The notes below the pieces were generated by a model. The model searched no databases and was not told the DNA's origin. It saw only the letters and a list, made by a program, of their open reading frames with translations. The position numbers and the translations under genes are program-made. A stretch of 64,000 bases of DNA from Paraburkholderia sp. BL9I2N2 (GTDB lineage: Bacteria; Pseudomonadota; Gammaproteobacteria; Burkholderiales; Burkholderiaceae), in contig NZ_SMGP01000001.1 in NCBI RefSeq assembly GCF_004339745.1, positions 2,418,001 through 2,482,000 of the forward strand, written 5' to 3'. Within the stretch, counting starts at the first letter, position 1. Each line of letters begins with the position of its first letter. Below are positions 36,341-45,878 of the stretch, in pieces.

Positions 36341-37078
36341 ATGGTTCCCTGGCTCGGACCTGACGATCCGTTCCCGCCCGTCGAGCGCGCCCTCGGCGCG
36401 ACCAGCGGCGCGCCGGGCCTGCTCGCGGCCAGCGGCGACCTGCTGCCGTCGCGGCTGATCGACGCCTACCGGCGCGGCATCTTTCCGTGGTATTCGGACG
36501 GCCAGCCGGTGTTGTGGTGGAGCCCCGACCCGCGCATGGTCCTGCGCCCCGCCGACTTCAAAGTGGCGCCGTCGCTACGCAAAACGCTCAGGCGCGTGCT
36601 GCGCGAAGACGCGTGGGAAATCCGCGTCGACCATGATTTCGCCGCAGTGATGCGCGCCTGCGCGCAGGCGCCGCGACGTGGACAGCGCGGCACATGGATC
36701 ACCGCGGATGTCGTCGAAGCGTACTCGTCGCTGCATCGTGTGGGCGACGCGCACAGCATCGAAACCTGGTTCGAAGGCAAGCGCGTGGGCGGTTTGTACG
36801 GCGTGTCGTTCGGCAAAATGTTCTTCGGCGAATCCATGTTCGCGGACGTCACGGATGCGTCGAAAATGGCGCTGGCTGCGCTTGTCGGACACTTACGCCG
36901 TCACGAAATAGAAATGATAGACTGCCAGCAGAACACGTCGCATCTGGCGTCGCTAGGCGGTCGCGAGATAGCGCGCAAGGCGTTCATCGCGCATGTTCGC
37001 GCGTCGGTCGAGGCGCCGCCGATTCCCTGGCGCTTCGACAAGACCGCGTTGCTCGAGGTCGTTGCGCCAGCGGCGTAG
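36341..37078 (+). CDS. aat: Leucyl/phenylalanyl-tRNA--protein transferase
   Basis: 245 residues with the Aat motifs: [76 protein letters not shown] and [15 protein letters not shown]. It attaches Leu or Phe to proteins with an N-terminal Arg or Lys, marking them for ClpAP degradation. It is followed by bpt, a second transferase of the same pathway, so the bacterial N-degron enzymes are adjacent here. Confidence 0.95.
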   Translation: MVPWLGPDDPFPPVERALGATSGAPGLLAASGDLLPSRLIDAYRRGIFPWYSDGQPVLWWSPDPRMVLRPADFKVAPSLRKTLRRVLREDAWEIRVDHDFAAVMRACAQAPRRGQRGTWITADVVEAYSSLHRVGDAHSIETWFEGKRVGGLYGVSFGKMFFGESMFADVTDASKMALAALVGHLRRHEIEMIDCQQNTSHLASLGGREIARKAFIAHVRASVEAPPIPWRFDKTALLEVVAPAA

Positions 37079-37194
37079 GAAGAATCAGGCCGAATCCGGA
37101 TCCGCCGCCTACCGAGCCGCGGGTCACGAGCCGCGGGTCGTCCACCGCAAGGCGCCGGGTTTGCATTACCAGAGATGCTTCGAGAGCTGCCAAC

Positions 37195-38016
37195 GTGACT
37201 CATCCCAACGAGCTGCCTCTTTCCCCGCTTTCGGCGCTGCAATTTTATGCAACAGCGCCCTATCCCTGCAGTTATCTGGACGGGCGCATCGCGCGCTCGC
37301 AAGTCGCCACCCCGAGTCACCTGATCAACTCCGACGTCTACACCGACCTCGTCAAGGCCGGCTTCCGGCGCTCGGGCGTGTTCACGTACCGGCCGTATTG
37401 CGACGGCTGCCGCGCCTGTGTGCCGGTGCGCGTGCCGGTCGACCAGTTCGAGCCGAACCGCACGCAGCGCCGCGTCTGGAAGAAACACGGCGAACTGATC
37501 GCGACCGTCGCGCCGCTCCACTACGACGAAGAGCACTACGCGCTCTACATGCGCTATCAATCGGCGCGGCATGCGGGCGGCGGCATGGATCGCGACAGCC
37601 GCGACCAATATGAACAGTTCCTGTTGCAGAGCCGGATCAACTCGCGGCTGGTCGAATTCCGCGAGCCGCTGCGGGACCGGCCCAATGCGCCGGGCATTCT
37701 GCGCATGATCAGCATGATCGACATCCTCGGCGACGGGCTCTCCTCGGTGTACACGTTTTTCGAGCCGGGGCTGCCGAACACGAGCTTCGGCACCTACAAC
37801 ATCTATTGGCAGATCGAGCAGGCACGCAGCCTCAAGCTGCCCTACGTGTATCTCGGCTACTGGATTCGCGAGAGTCCGAAGATGGCGTACAAGGCGAATT
37901 TCCGGCCGCTCGAGGGTTTGATCGACGGCGCCTGGCGCGTGCTCGATCCCACGGACGTGGACCTGCCGCCGCTCGACCCGGCGATGCAGGGCAAGCGCGC
38001 GCCGTTCAAGCCGTAG
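37195..38016 (+). CDS. bpt: Aspartate/glutamate leucyltransferase (arginyl-tRNA-protein transferase family)
   Basis: 273 residues from a GTG at 37195 ([31 protein letters not shown]). The Cys-rich block [23 protein letters not shown] and the end [22 protein letters not shown] are typical of Bpt/Ate1. It moves Leu to proteins with N-terminal Asp or Glu, extending the bacterial N-degron. The frame is open far upstream but that part overlaps aat. Co-transcription with aat is likely (116 bases between). Confidence 0.94.
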   Translation: MTHPNELPLSPLSALQFYATAPYPCSYLDGRIARSQVATPSHLINSDVYTDLVKAGFRRSGVFTYRPYCDGCRACVPVRVPVDQFEPNRTQRRVWKKHGELIATVAPLHYDEEHYALYMRYQSARHAGGGMDRDSRDQYEQFLLQSRINSRLVEFREPLRDRPNAPGILRMISMIDILGDGLSSVYTFFEPGLPNTSFGTYNIYWQIEQARSLKLPYVYLGYWIRESPKMAYKANFRPLEGLIDGAWRVLDPTDVDLPPLDPAMQGKRAPFKP

Positions 38017-38151
38017 CAAAGCCATACATGGCAAGGCAGTAGCAGCAGCGGCCCGCTCGGGCCGCGACTCGATCCCGACAGTCGGTCTCATTGAAGCCTC
38101 AAAGCCGGTAAAATGGCGGGTTCCCATTTTCCGGCCGCCCGGCTTCGTCCC

Positions 38152-39174
38152 GTGTTCAGTTCCCTCTACCCGCTTGTACGCGCCCAACTCTTTCGCATGG
38201 ACGCGGAAGACGCTCACCACCTCACCTTGCGCATGCTCGGCGCCGCCGGCCGCACGGGCCTCGCCGGCGCGCTCGCGCCGCGCGTGCCGGATGCGCCGCG
38301 CACCGTGATGGGGCTGACGTTCCGCAATCCGGTGGGACTCGCCGCGGGCCTCGACAAGGACGGCGCCTGCATAGACGGCCTCGCCGCGCTCGGCTTCGGC
38401 TTCATCGAAGTGGGCACGGTCACGCCGCGCGCGCAACCGGGCAATCCGCGGCCGCGCATGTTCCGCCTGCCGCAGGCGAACGCCGTGATCAACCGGATGG
38501 GCTTTAACAACGCGGGCGTCGACCAGTTCGTGAAAAACGTGCAGGCCGCGCGCTATCGCGGCATTCTCGGCCTGAACATCGGCAAGAACGCCGACACGCC
38601 GATCGAACGCGCCGCCGAAGACTATCTGTACTGTCTCGAGCGCGTGTATCCGTTCGCCAGCTACGTGACGGTCAATATCTCGTCGCCGAATACGAAGAAT
38701 CTGCGCCAGTTGCAAGGCGCCGGCGAACTCGACGCGCTGCTCGCGGCGCTCAAAGAGAAGCAGCAGCGCCTGGCCGACATGCACGGCAAGCTCGTGCCGC
38801 TCGCGCTGAAGATCGCGCCGGACCTCGACGACGAACAGATCAAGTCGATCGCCGACACGCTGTTGCGCCATCAGTTCGAAGGCGTGATCGCCACCAACAC
38901 CACGCTCTCGCGCACGGCCGTCGCCGGCATGCAATACGGCGACGAAGCCGGCGGCCTGTCGGGCAAGCCGGTGTTCGACGCGTCGAATGAAGTGATCCGC
39001 AGGCTGCGCGCGGAAGTCGGCGAGGCTGTGCCGATCATCGGCGTCGGCGGGATTTTTTCCGGCGACGACGCGCGCGCCAAGATCGCGGCCGGCGCGTCGC
39101 TGGTGCAGCTCTATACCGGCTTCATCTACCGCGGACCGGCGCTGATCGCCGAATGCGCACAAGCGCTTCGCTAA
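38152..39174 (+). CDS. pyrD: Dihydroorotate dehydrogenase (quinone)
   Basis: 340 residues from a GTG at 38152 ([23 protein letters not shown]); an ATG 39 bases upstream in frame would add 13 residues. Class 2 PyrD features: N-terminal membrane-associated helices, FMN site [30 protein letters not shown], catalytic Ser in [10 protein letters not shown], and [26 protein letters not shown]. It oxidises dihydroorotate in pyrimidine synthesis with electrons passed to quinone at the inner membrane. Confidence 0.94.
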   Translation: MFSSLYPLVRAQLFRMDAEDAHHLTLRMLGAAGRTGLAGALAPRVPDAPRTVMGLTFRNPVGLAAGLDKDGACIDGLAALGFGFIEVGTVTPRAQPGNPRPRMFRLPQANAVINRMGFNNAGVDQFVKNVQAARYRGILGLNIGKNADTPIERAAEDYLYCLERVYPFASYVTVNISSPNTKNLRQLQGAGELDALLAALKEKQQRLADMHGKLVPLALKIAPDLDDEQIKSIADTLLRHQFEGVIATNTTLSRTAVAGMQYGDEAGGLSGKPVFDASNEVIRRLRAEVGEAVPIIGVGGIFSGDDARAKIAAGASLVQLYTGFIYRGPALIAECAQALR

Positions 39175-39306
39175 GCGCGGCCTCAGTGAGCGCGGCGCGC
39201 TGAGGCGCGCCGGTATATAGACATAAACAAACGGTATTTTGGTTTCGATAGTCTGCTTTGTTATGCTTTCGTCTGTTAAAACGCCAGACGAACAAAAAGG
39301 AACTCG

Positions 39307-40101
39307 ATGAAATTTGGCTTGCTGAAAAAGATTCTCGTCGCCGGTCTGATCGGCGCTTCGTTCACCGCCGCCGCCGCCCACGCCGACGACCTGCTCGATC
39401 AGGTCAAACAGCGCGGCACGCTGCGCATCGGCCTCGAAGGCACCTTCCCGCCGTTCAATTCGAAAGCGCCGTCGGGCGAACTGGTCGGCTACGACGTCGA
39501 CATCGCCAAGGCCGTGGCCGCCAAGCTCGGCGTGAAGCCGGAATTCGTCACGACCGAATGGAGCGGCATCATCGCCGGTTTGCAGGCGAACAAGTTCGAC
39601 GTGATCGTCAACCAGGTCGGCATCACCGACGCGCGCAAGCAGGCGCTCGACTTCTCGCCGGCCTACACGTACTCGGCCGCGCAACTGATCCAGCGTAAGG
39701 ACGACACGCGCCAGTTCAAGTCGCTCGACGACCTGAAGGGCAAGAAGCTCGGCGTCGGTCTGGGCACGAACTACATGGACATGGCCAAGTCAGTGCCGGG
39801 CATCGACGTGAAGACGTATCCGGGCGCGCCCGAGTATCTGCGCGATCTGGCCGCCGGCCGTCTGGATGCGGCGCTCAACGACCGCCTGATGCTCGCGTAC
39901 CTGATGAAGAACTCGCAGTTGCCGCTGCGCACCGGCGCCAACGTCGGCGCGGGCACGCCGTCTGGCATTCCGTTCAGGAAGGGCAATCCGAAGTTCGCCA
40001 AGGCGATCGACGACGCGATGACCCAGCTCGAAGCGGACGGCACGTTCTCGAAGATCTCGGACAAGTGGTTCGGCATCGACGTCAGCAAGCCGATCAAGTA
40101 A
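39307..40101 (+). CDS. Amino-acid (cystine-like) ABC transporter substrate-binding protein
   Basis: 264 residues, with RBS AAAAAGGA. A signal peptide (MKFGLLKKILVAGLIGASF, cleavage after AAAHA) leads to LRIGLEGTFPPFNSKAPSGELVGYDVDIAKAVA, then TEWSGIIAGLQANKFDVIVNQVGITDARK, the family 3 solute-binding pattern. The sequence is close to TcyA/FliY-type cystine-binding proteins, which fits the sulfur theme, but histidine or arginine cannot be excluded. Upstream (39225-39290) is AT-rich. It is separated from its permease by a terminator-like hairpin. Confidence 0.87.
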   Translation: MKFGLLKKILVAGLIGASFTAAAAHADDLLDQVKQRGTLRIGLEGTFPPFNSKAPSGELVGYDVDIAKAVAAKLGVKPEFVTTEWSGIIAGLQANKFDVIVNQVGITDARKQALDFSPAYTYSAAQLIQRKDDTRQFKSLDDLKGKKLGVGLGTNYMDMAKSVPGIDVKTYPGAPEYLRDLAAGRLDAALNDRLMLAYLMKNSQLPLRTGANVGAGTPSGIPFRKGNPKFAKAIDDAMTQLEADGTFSKISDKWFGIDVSKPIK

Positions 40102-40118
40102 AGACGCGCTGACTGAAA

Positions 40119-40157
40119 CGAAGGGCGGCATCGTCAGCGATGCCGCCCTTCGCGCTT
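40119..40157 (+). terminator. Perfect 15-bp stem hairpin between binding protein and permease genes
   Basis: CGAAGGGCGGCATCG pairs with its exact complement across a TCAG loop (40119-40152), then CGCTTTTG. This should act as an attenuator, giving more binding protein than permease transcript, as is common in such operons. Confidence 0.75.
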
Positions 40158-40208
40158 TTGCAGCAAAGTTTATGATGTGCGCTTTTGCGCGCCAACCGAC
40201 CACCGCTC

Positions 40209-40868
40209 ATGTCCACCACTTCCCTGCTCGTCCAATCGCTTCCTGTGCTCGCGCAGGGCGCCGTCCTGACGGTCAAGTTCGCGGTTCTGTCGATGATCTT
40301 CGGCCTGATTGCCGGCGCCGTGCTCGCGTTGATGGGCGTCAGCCACAACCGCGTGCTGAACTGGATCGCGCGCATTTACGTGAGCGTGATGCGCGGCACG
40401 CCGCTGCTGGTGCAGATTTTCGTGATCTATTACGGCTTGCCGAGTTTTGGCATTTCACTCGATCCGACGCCGGCCGGCGTGATCGCCTTGTCGGCGAATG
40501 TGGCGGCCTATCTGTCGGAGAGCATGCGCGGCGCGATCCTGGGCATTCACAAGGGCCAGTGGCTCGCCGCCTATAGTCTCGGACTCTCGCGCCGCCAGAC
40601 TCTGCGCTACGTGATCGCGCCGCAAGCCTTGCGCATTGCCGTGCCGAGTCTGTCGAACAGCCTGATCAGCCTGATCAAGGACACCTCGCTGGTGTCGGTG
40701 ATCACCGTGACCGAACTGCTGCGCAGCGCGCAGGAAATCATCGCCTCGACCTATCAGCCGCTGCCGCTGTATCTCGCCGCGGCCGCGATCTACTGGGTGC
40801 TGTGCCAGGTGCTCGAAAGCGTGCAACGCTGGTACGAACGGCGCCTTGCGCTGCCGTCGCGCCACTGA
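40209..40868 (+). CDS. Amino-acid ABC transporter permease
   Basis: 219 residues with about five membrane segments and the His/Glu/Gln/Arg permease family pattern (GAVLTVKFAVLSMIFGLIAG, RGTPLLVQIFVIYYGLP, AYSLGLSRRQTLRYVIAPQALRIAVPSLSNSLISLIKDTSL). It is the membrane part for the binding protein upstream. A start at 40185 is in frame; 40209 (MSTTSLLVQ) is closer to the family N-terminus. No ATP-binding gene follows: the next gene is on the other strand. Confidence 0.9.
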   Translation: MSTTSLLVQSLPVLAQGAVLTVKFAVLSMIFGLIAGAVLALMGVSHNRVLNWIARIYVSVMRGTPLLVQIFVIYYGLPSFGISLDPTPAGVIALSANVAAYLSESMRGAILGIHKGQWLAAYSLGLSRRQTLRYVIAPQALRIAVPSLSNSLISLIKDTSLVSVITVTELLRSAQEIIASTYQPLPLYLAAAAIYWVLCQVLESVQRWYERRLALPSRH

Positions 40869-40886
40869 GCCCGTGGTGCATCTGCC

Positions 40887-41585
40887 TTAACGGCTGGCGA
40901 CCGGCGACGCCGCATCCAGCGGCGCGCCGAAGCGCTCGAAGCGCGGCGTGTAATAGTGATCCGGGTCGAGCGAAAACGCGACGTGACGCGTGCGCCCCAT
41001 CAATTCCTTGCGCGGAAAGAAGCCGAAGTAACGCGAATCGGCGCTGTCGTCGCGATTGTCGCCGAGCATCAGATACTCGCCGGGCGGCACGATCACCGGC
41101 CCGAACGAGTCGCGCGGGCTCGGCGCTTGCGGCGCGAGCCGCACGGTATGCGCGACGCCGTCGAAGCGCTCGGTCAGATAATCGCCGGGCGACGCGGCGT
41201 CGCCGGGCAGCGGTTTGAACTTCAGCGGCTGGTAATCGGCGCGCACGCCGTTTACGTACAGCACGTTCTCGCGCATCGCCACGCTGTCGCCGGGCAGGCC
41301 GATCAGACGCTTGACCATCAATTCATGCGCCGCCGACGAATCGATCGTCACGATATCGCCGCGCTGCGGATCGTGCAGATGCGCGATCGCGATGTGCGTG
41401 AGCGGCACGCGCAGATCGTAGGCCATCTTGTCCACGAAGATGCGGTCGCCCTCGCGGATGGTCGGCAGCATCGAGCCGCTCGGCACGACGTTCCAGTCGG
41501 CCACGGCGCTGCGAAACAGCACCATCAAGAAGAGAAACGCGACGAGGCTCTTGTTGTCGCGCCACAGTTTTCCGAGCATGCGCAT
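40887..41585 (-). CDS. lepB: Signal peptidase I
   Basis: 232 residues from the ATG at 41585 (GGAG upstream). One N-terminal membrane anchor (about 12-28), then NVVPSGSMLPTI with the catalytic Ser38, KRLIGLPGD with the catalytic Lys92, and GDNRDDSADSRYFG. It cleaves Sec signal peptides on the periplasmic side. It is shorter than the main betaproteobacterial LepB with its two anchors (about 290-300 residues), so it is probably a second, accessory peptidase. It is convergent with the amino-acid permease. Confidence 0.9.
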   Translation of the reverse strand: MRMLGKLWRDNKSLVAFLFLMVLFRSAVADWNVVPSGSMLPTIREGDRIFVDKMAYDLRVPLTHIAIAHLHDPQRGDIVTIDSSAAHELMVKRLIGLPGDSVAMRENVLYVNGVRADYQPLKFKPLPGDAASPGDYLTERFDGVAHTVRLAPQAPSPRDSFGPVIVPPGEYLMLGDNRDDSADSRYFGFFPRKELMGRTRHVAFSLDPDHYYTPRFERFGAPLDAASPVASR

Positions 41586-41780
41586 GGCAGGCGGCTCCAT
41601 TGGAAGGAATTCGAAAGCAGCGGGCACGTGGAGTGTTTTTCTTTCCGCATGCCCGCGCAAATCCTACCACCGCTGCTGGGTGCAACGCGGCAACAGCGGC
41701 GGCGGATTGCGATAGCGGGATCGCAAGATGGCATGGCGGCGGCACGGGCTCGCACGCCTCGACGCACGCTCAATGCGCCC

Positions 41781-42779
41781 TCATTCGCCCGCGAACTTCA
41801 ACCCGAGCGCCGCGCGCGCCGCGTCGGCCATCGCGATCATCTGTAGCGACTTGCTGTGCGGCATCACCGGGCTTTCCAGTTGCCCCGTCCTGATCAGTTC
41901 ACAGAAGTGCGCGGTCTCGTAGTTCAGCCCGCCGCCTTCGAACGGCTCGTCGAGTTCGACCACGCGTCCATCGGCATAGCGGATGGTCGCGCGCGACGGA
42001 TTCCACCACGGCTCGTGAATCGTGACGTGGCCCCCTTTGGCCATCAGCAGCGCATCACCCTTGCCGTGCAGATCGAGCCCGCAAAACAACTGGGCGATGC
42101 CGCCCTCGTGCTGGCTGTTCAGGCTCGCGAACGTATCGACGCCGGTCGCCCCGAGCCGCCCGAGCGTTTGCACCTCACGAGGCGCGCCCAGCCAGTCGAC
42201 GGCGAGAAACATCTCGTAGATGCCGATGTCGAGCAGCGCGCCCCCCGCATGCTCGAACGACAGCGACGGGTGATCGTCCGGCACGCCCGGCACCGAGCAG
42301 CCGGCTCGCACCAGACCGACCGCGCCGATCGGATCGACGTCTAGATGCGCGCGCAACTTTCTGTAGAGCGGATAAAAGGGCGGCTTCATGGCCTCCATGA
42401 ACAGCCGTTGCGCGGCGCGCGCGGCATCGAGCACGCGCTCGAGCTGCGGCTGATTGATGGTGGCGGGTTTTTCGCACAGTACGTGCAGACCGGCTTGCAG
42501 CGCGGCAATCGCGTAGTCGGCGTGACTGTCCTGGACGGTGGCGATATAGAGCGCGTCGATCCCGCTGGCGAGCAGCGCGTCGAAACTCGCGCAGACTTCG
42601 CCGCCGAATTCACCGGCGAAAGCCGTGGCCGGTTCCGCGCGGCGTGACCACAGCGCGGTCAGTTGCGCGTGCGGCACATGAGCGAGACCTTGTGCGAAGC
42701 GACGGGCAATGCGGCCCGTCCCGACGATTCCCCAACGGATCGTGCCGCCCGAGGGGATTTCCTGCGTTGCGATTGTCAT
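41781..42779 (-). CDS. Gfo/Idh/MocA family oxidoreductase
   Basis: 332 residues from the ATG at 42779 (GAAGGAAC upstream). Rossmann N-terminus IRWGIVGTGRIARRFAQGL, the conserved CEKPATINQ with the catalytic Lys, and a C-terminal alpha/beta domain with GGALLDIGIYEM. Such enzymes oxidise or reduce sugars or sugar derivatives with NAD(P)H; substrate unknown. It lies beside a GntR regulator gene (145 bases, same strand), which may control it. Confidence 0.87.
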   Translation of the reverse strand: MTIATQEIPSGGTIRWGIVGTGRIARRFAQGLAHVPHAQLTALWSRRAEPATAFAGEFGGEVCASFDALLASGIDALYIATVQDSHADYAIAALQAGLHVLCEKPATINQPQLERVLDAARAAQRLFMEAMKPPFYPLYRKLRAHLDVDPIGAVGLVRAGCSVPGVPDDHPSLSFEHAGGALLDIGIYEMFLAVDWLGAPREVQTLGRLGATGVDTFASLNSQHEGGIAQLFCGLDLHGKGDALLMAKGGHVTIHEPWWNPSRATIRYADGRVVELDEPFEGGGLNYETAHFCELIRTGQLESPVMPHSKSLQMIAMADAARAALGLKFAGE

Positions 42780-42924
42780 CGTTCCTTCGAGTCCATGCAG
42801 TTCAGAACAGGCGCTATTGTCGCGCATGCCGCACGCTCTCGCGTGGACGTGAACTCGCGCCCTCTGCCACACAGTCTCACAAGGAAAATACCAAAGACCC
42901 AGCGTGCCGCCGCGGCGGCGACGC

Positions 42925-43644
42925 TCAGCCGAGTGCCGGCGGTTCCGCTGAAAAATGGCCGCTGACTTCTTCTGCGGTGTAGTCGATCATGGCGAGCGAA
43001 GCGATTTCCGCTTCCTTCGGATCGCGCCGTTCAATCGCTTCGACCACGCGTTGATGGGAATTCACTGCGGTTTCCCACAGTCCGTCCCTGTCGGTGACGA
43101 TGGGATTGACCGTCGATAGCGCGCCGCGAATGATCGCCGCCATCTGCTTGAAGAACTGATTGCCGCTCGCCACCACGATGCGGGTGTGGAACAGTTCGTC
43201 CGCTTCCTGATAGCCCGGCTCGCCCGGCCGGATCGTGCGGAACGCCTCGAACGCCTCGCGAATCGCGGCAATATCCGCCGCGCTGCCGCGCGCGGCCGCC
43301 TGCGCCGAAGCGCGCGGCTCGATCAGGATGCGAAACTCGATCACGTCGCGCAGAAACAGCGGATCGGGTTTCGCGCGAAAACGCCAGTTCACGACGTCTT
43401 CGTCGATCATGCGCCAATCGCTCATCGACCGGATGCGCGTGCCGATTTTCGGCCGCACGTCCAGCATGTCGCGCGCGAGCAGCATCGACAGCGCCTCGCG
43501 CATGACGGTGCGGCTGACGTCGAACTCCTTCGACAGCACATCCTGCGGTGGCAGTATGGCGCCGTATTTCTCTTCGACGATCCCCGTGACCAGTCCATCC
43601 ATGACTTTGCTCACGAGCGATCGATCTTTGTTTGCCTGTTCCAT
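42925..43644 (-). CDS. GntR/FadR-family regulator
   Basis: 239 residues from the ATG at 43644 (GGGGAG upstream). The winged HTH (PPQDVLSKEFDVSRTVMREALSMLLARDML) and a FadR C-terminal domain (FCD), with the metal-binding Asp/His pattern in DELFHTRIVVASGN and NSHQRVVEAIERRD. Of the type that senses organic acids or sugar acids (UxuR/GntR branch). The Gfo/Idh/MocA oxidoreductase downstream is the most probable target. Confidence 0.86.
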   Translation of the reverse strand: MEQANKDRSLVSKVMDGLVTGIVEEKYGAILPPQDVLSKEFDVSRTVMREALSMLLARDMLDVRPKIGTRIRSMSDWRMIDEDVVNWRFRAKPDPLFLRDVIEFRILIEPRASAQAAARGSAADIAAIREAFEAFRTIRPGEPGYQEADELFHTRIVVASGNQFFKQMAAIIRGALSTVNPIVTDRDGLWETAVNSHQRVVEAIERRDPKEAEIASLAMIDYTAEEVSGHFSAEPPALG

Positions 43645-43976
43645 GACACTCTCCCCGAAGCGGTGTTTGCCCCCGCGTAGCCTGTTGATCAAGCGGCCCT
43701 TATACGTCGTTCTATTGATGTCACTTAGTTCTTCTACGATACGTTGCTAGCTTCAAAACGGTTGCGCCAGTTGGGAAACTTCCTGACAGGGTTATCCCTC
43801 TGAAGAATTGTTTCTTCCTTGTAACGCCGCATATTTTGACGGGCCATAAGCTTGCATATCAAGCGTGCCTGCATTGCAGAATTTGCATAGTGCGAAGACG
43901 CACGTTGCGAGACGATTTGTCTGATCCACGATGCCTCGGCGGATAGGCTGGCGGGAAACGACGAATGACGTGCGCA
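43645..43976. other. Intergenic region, 332 bases
   Basis: Upstream of the GntR gene and downstream of the flavin reductase stop. AT-rich (43680-43910), with several TTGCAT/GCATAT-like elements. It probably contains the GntR promoter; I see no gene and no clear palindrome. Confidence 0.45.
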
Positions 43977-44594
43977 TCAGCGGGTGCTCACGGCAACCGC
44001 TGGCGAGTCCTGCGTCGAAGCCGCCGTCGAATCCTGAATGGAACTCTGAGTGCAACCCGGCGCCGTCACCGACCCCGCCGTCACCGACCCATAGCGCCCG
44101 CCGAAAAAAATCAGGGGCGCGTGTTCATCGAGCGAGAACACCAGCACCTCGCCGACGAAGAGCGTATGGTCGCCGCACGGATGCCGGTCCACCACGCGCG
44201 CCGCGAAACGCGCCGCCGCGTGTTCGAGCAGCTCCACGTCGGGCAGCCCTTCGACCGCCGCGAAACGCGGCGCGAGCAAGCTCTGCGGTTCGCCGGCGAA
44301 GTGGCGGCTATGCGGCTCCTGCGCCTCGGACAACACGCTCACGCCGAACAGCGCGCTGTCCATCAGACGCTCGTGCATGCGCGCCCGGTGCCCGACCGAG
44401 ACGACGATCAGTGGCGGCTTGAGCGAACCCGACATGAAGGCGTTGGCGGTCATCGCGTGCAAATTGTCGCCGCTGCCGGTCGAGATCACCACGACGCCGG
44501 TCGCGAAGCGTCCCAACGCGTGGCGAAAGCGCCGCTCGTCGAAAGCCGCCTGCGAGGCGCGCGGCGCCTCAGCGTGAAGTACCCTTGCCTGCAT
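43977..44594 (-). CDS. Flavin reductase-like FMN-binding protein
   Basis: 205 residues. The ATG at 44594 lies inside the 3' end of the upstream gene (26-base overlap) but follows a perfect AGGAGG. FRHALGRFATGVVVISTG, MTANAFMSGSLKPPLIVVSV, LSEAQEPHSRHFAG and DHTLFVGEVL are the flavin reductase (HpaC/RutF) motifs. It supplies reduced flavin to a two-component monooxygenase, or is a stand-alone reductase. The C-terminal 30 residues are a Ser/Thr-rich tail. SsuD, which needs FMNH2, lacks a neighbouring reductase; this could serve, but the link is speculative. Confidence 0.85.
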   Translation of the reverse strand: MQARVLHAEAPRASQAAFDERRFRHALGRFATGVVVISTGSGDNLHAMTANAFMSGSLKPPLIVVSVGHRARMHERLMDSALFGVSVLSEAQEPHSRHFAGEPQSLLAPRFAAVEGLPDVELLEHAAARFAARVVDRHPCGDHTLFVGEVLVFSLDEHAPLIFFGGRYGSVTAGSVTAPGCTQSSIQDSTAASTQDSPAVAVSTR

Positions 44595-45783
44595 GGCTGG
44601 CCTCCTGTTCGCGATCGTACTGGTCGTCAAAGCGCACGATGTCGTCTTCGCCGAGATGGCGGCCTGATTGCACCTCGATCCTTTCAAGCGGCGTCCTGCC
44701 GGGATTCTCGAACCGGTTCGCGACGCCGGGCGGAATGCCCGTCGACTGGTTCTCCGTGAGCAGGAAGCATTCCTCGCCGCGCGTGACGTGGGCCGTGCCG
44801 CGTGCCGCCGAATTCCAGCCGCCCACCTCCGACCAGCCCGCGGAGAACGGCACCGCGACGCCGATCAGCCGCGCGTCGGTGCCGACGCGCTCCATCACCG
44901 CGTAGTCGATCGAATCGGACGGGCACAGGGCGAAGGCATCGCGCGCGAGATGCAGCGCGCCGCCGCCGTCGACCGTGGCACGCTCGAACGCGGCCGCGCA
45001 GGCCTCGGCAATCGCCGGCTGGCAGAGCTTGATCGCCGTGAGCCACACCGACGCGCGCACCACGAACATGCCGCTGTTCCACCAGTAATTGCCGCAAGCG
45101 AGATAGCGCTCGGCCAGTTCCGGATCGGGCTTCTCGACAAACCGTTCGATGGCGCGCGCGCCCCGCGTGCCGAGCGCCCCACCCGTGCGGATATAGCCGT
45201 AGCCGGTATCCGCGCGCTTCGGTGGCACGCCGAGCGTGACAATGGCGCCGCGTGCAGCGTGGTCGAGCGCCTCGGCGAGCGCCGAGCCGAACGCAATGTG
45301 ATCGGCAATCAGATGGTCCGCCGGCAACGCCACGATGAGCGGATCGTCGCCTTCCACAACCGACGCGCGCGCGGCGAGCGCGGCGACGGTCAACGTGGGC
45401 GCGGTATTGCGCGACATCGGTTCGAGGACCATGCGCACCGGCCGGCTCGATGGTTCGAGCCGCTCCAGACGTTCGAGCGTTTGCAGGTGCTGATCCTCGC
45501 AGCAAACCACCAGCGGCGCAGCAATGGAATGCGTGCCGGATGCCGGGCTAGTACGTTGCGCTGCGGCGAAAGACGCGTCGAGGCGGCTCAGCATGGTTTC
45601 GAGCAGCGACTCGTCGCCCACCAGGCCGATCGACTGCTTCGGACTGCGCTCGCGCGAAAACGGCCGCAATCGCGTGCCCGAGCCGCCGGCGAGAATCACC
45701 GGCTGCACGGATAGACGCGTGGCTGTTTCGCTGACGCCCCCGGCCGAGGCAAGCGGATTGCCTGGTTCTACGATGCGATTCAT
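44569..45783 (-). CDS. Mannose-1-phosphate guanylyltransferase, internally deleted
   Basis: 404 residues from the ATG at 45783 (GGGGAC upstream). Nucleotidyl-transferase domain to about residue 325: LAGGSGTRL, then RSPKQ, EPMSRNTAPT, LPADH and FVEKPD. After WSEVGGWN (320-324) it jumps to GTAHVTRGEECFLLTENQSTGIPPGV, which is the far end of the cupin phosphomannose-isomerase domain; about 80-100 residues, including the metal-binding QxHxHR...H motif, are missing. Normal two-domain ManC is about 480 residues. It can thus form GDP-mannose only if the first domain folds alone; the isomerase should be dead. Trp of GTRLWPLSR is replaced by Arg. Confidence 0.8.
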   Translation of the reverse strand: MNRIVEPGNPLASAGGVSETATRLSVQPVILAGGSGTRLRPFSRERSPKQSIGLVGDESLLETMLSRLDASFAAAQRTSPASGTHSIAAPLVVCCEDQHLQTLERLERLEPSSRPVRMVLEPMSRNTAPTLTVAALAARASVVEGDDPLIVALPADHLIADHIAFGSALAEALDHAARGAIVTLGVPPKRADTGYGYIRTGGALGTRGARAIERFVEKPDPELAERYLACGNYWWNSGMFVVRASVWLTAIKLCQPAIAEACAAAFERATVDGGGALHLARDAFALCPSDSIDYAVMERVGTDARLIGVAVPFSAGWSEVGGWNSAARGTAHVTRGEECFLLTENQSTGIPPGVANRFENPGRTPLERIEVQSGRHLGEDDIVRFDDQYDREQEASHAGKGTSR

Positions 45784-45878
45784 GTGCAAGTCCCCTATCC
45801 GGTCAAACTGGTCCGGCGCATTGTTCTATTTGTCCTGCGTGCTACGTGTAAAGCCATGCCTTCGTTCAGTGGCCGCCG

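Noticed and set aside
36901..39684. A 927-codon leftward open frame opposite bpt and pyrD
   Set aside because: Its translation is Arg/His/Glu-rich antisense to well-supported genes; a high-GC artefact.
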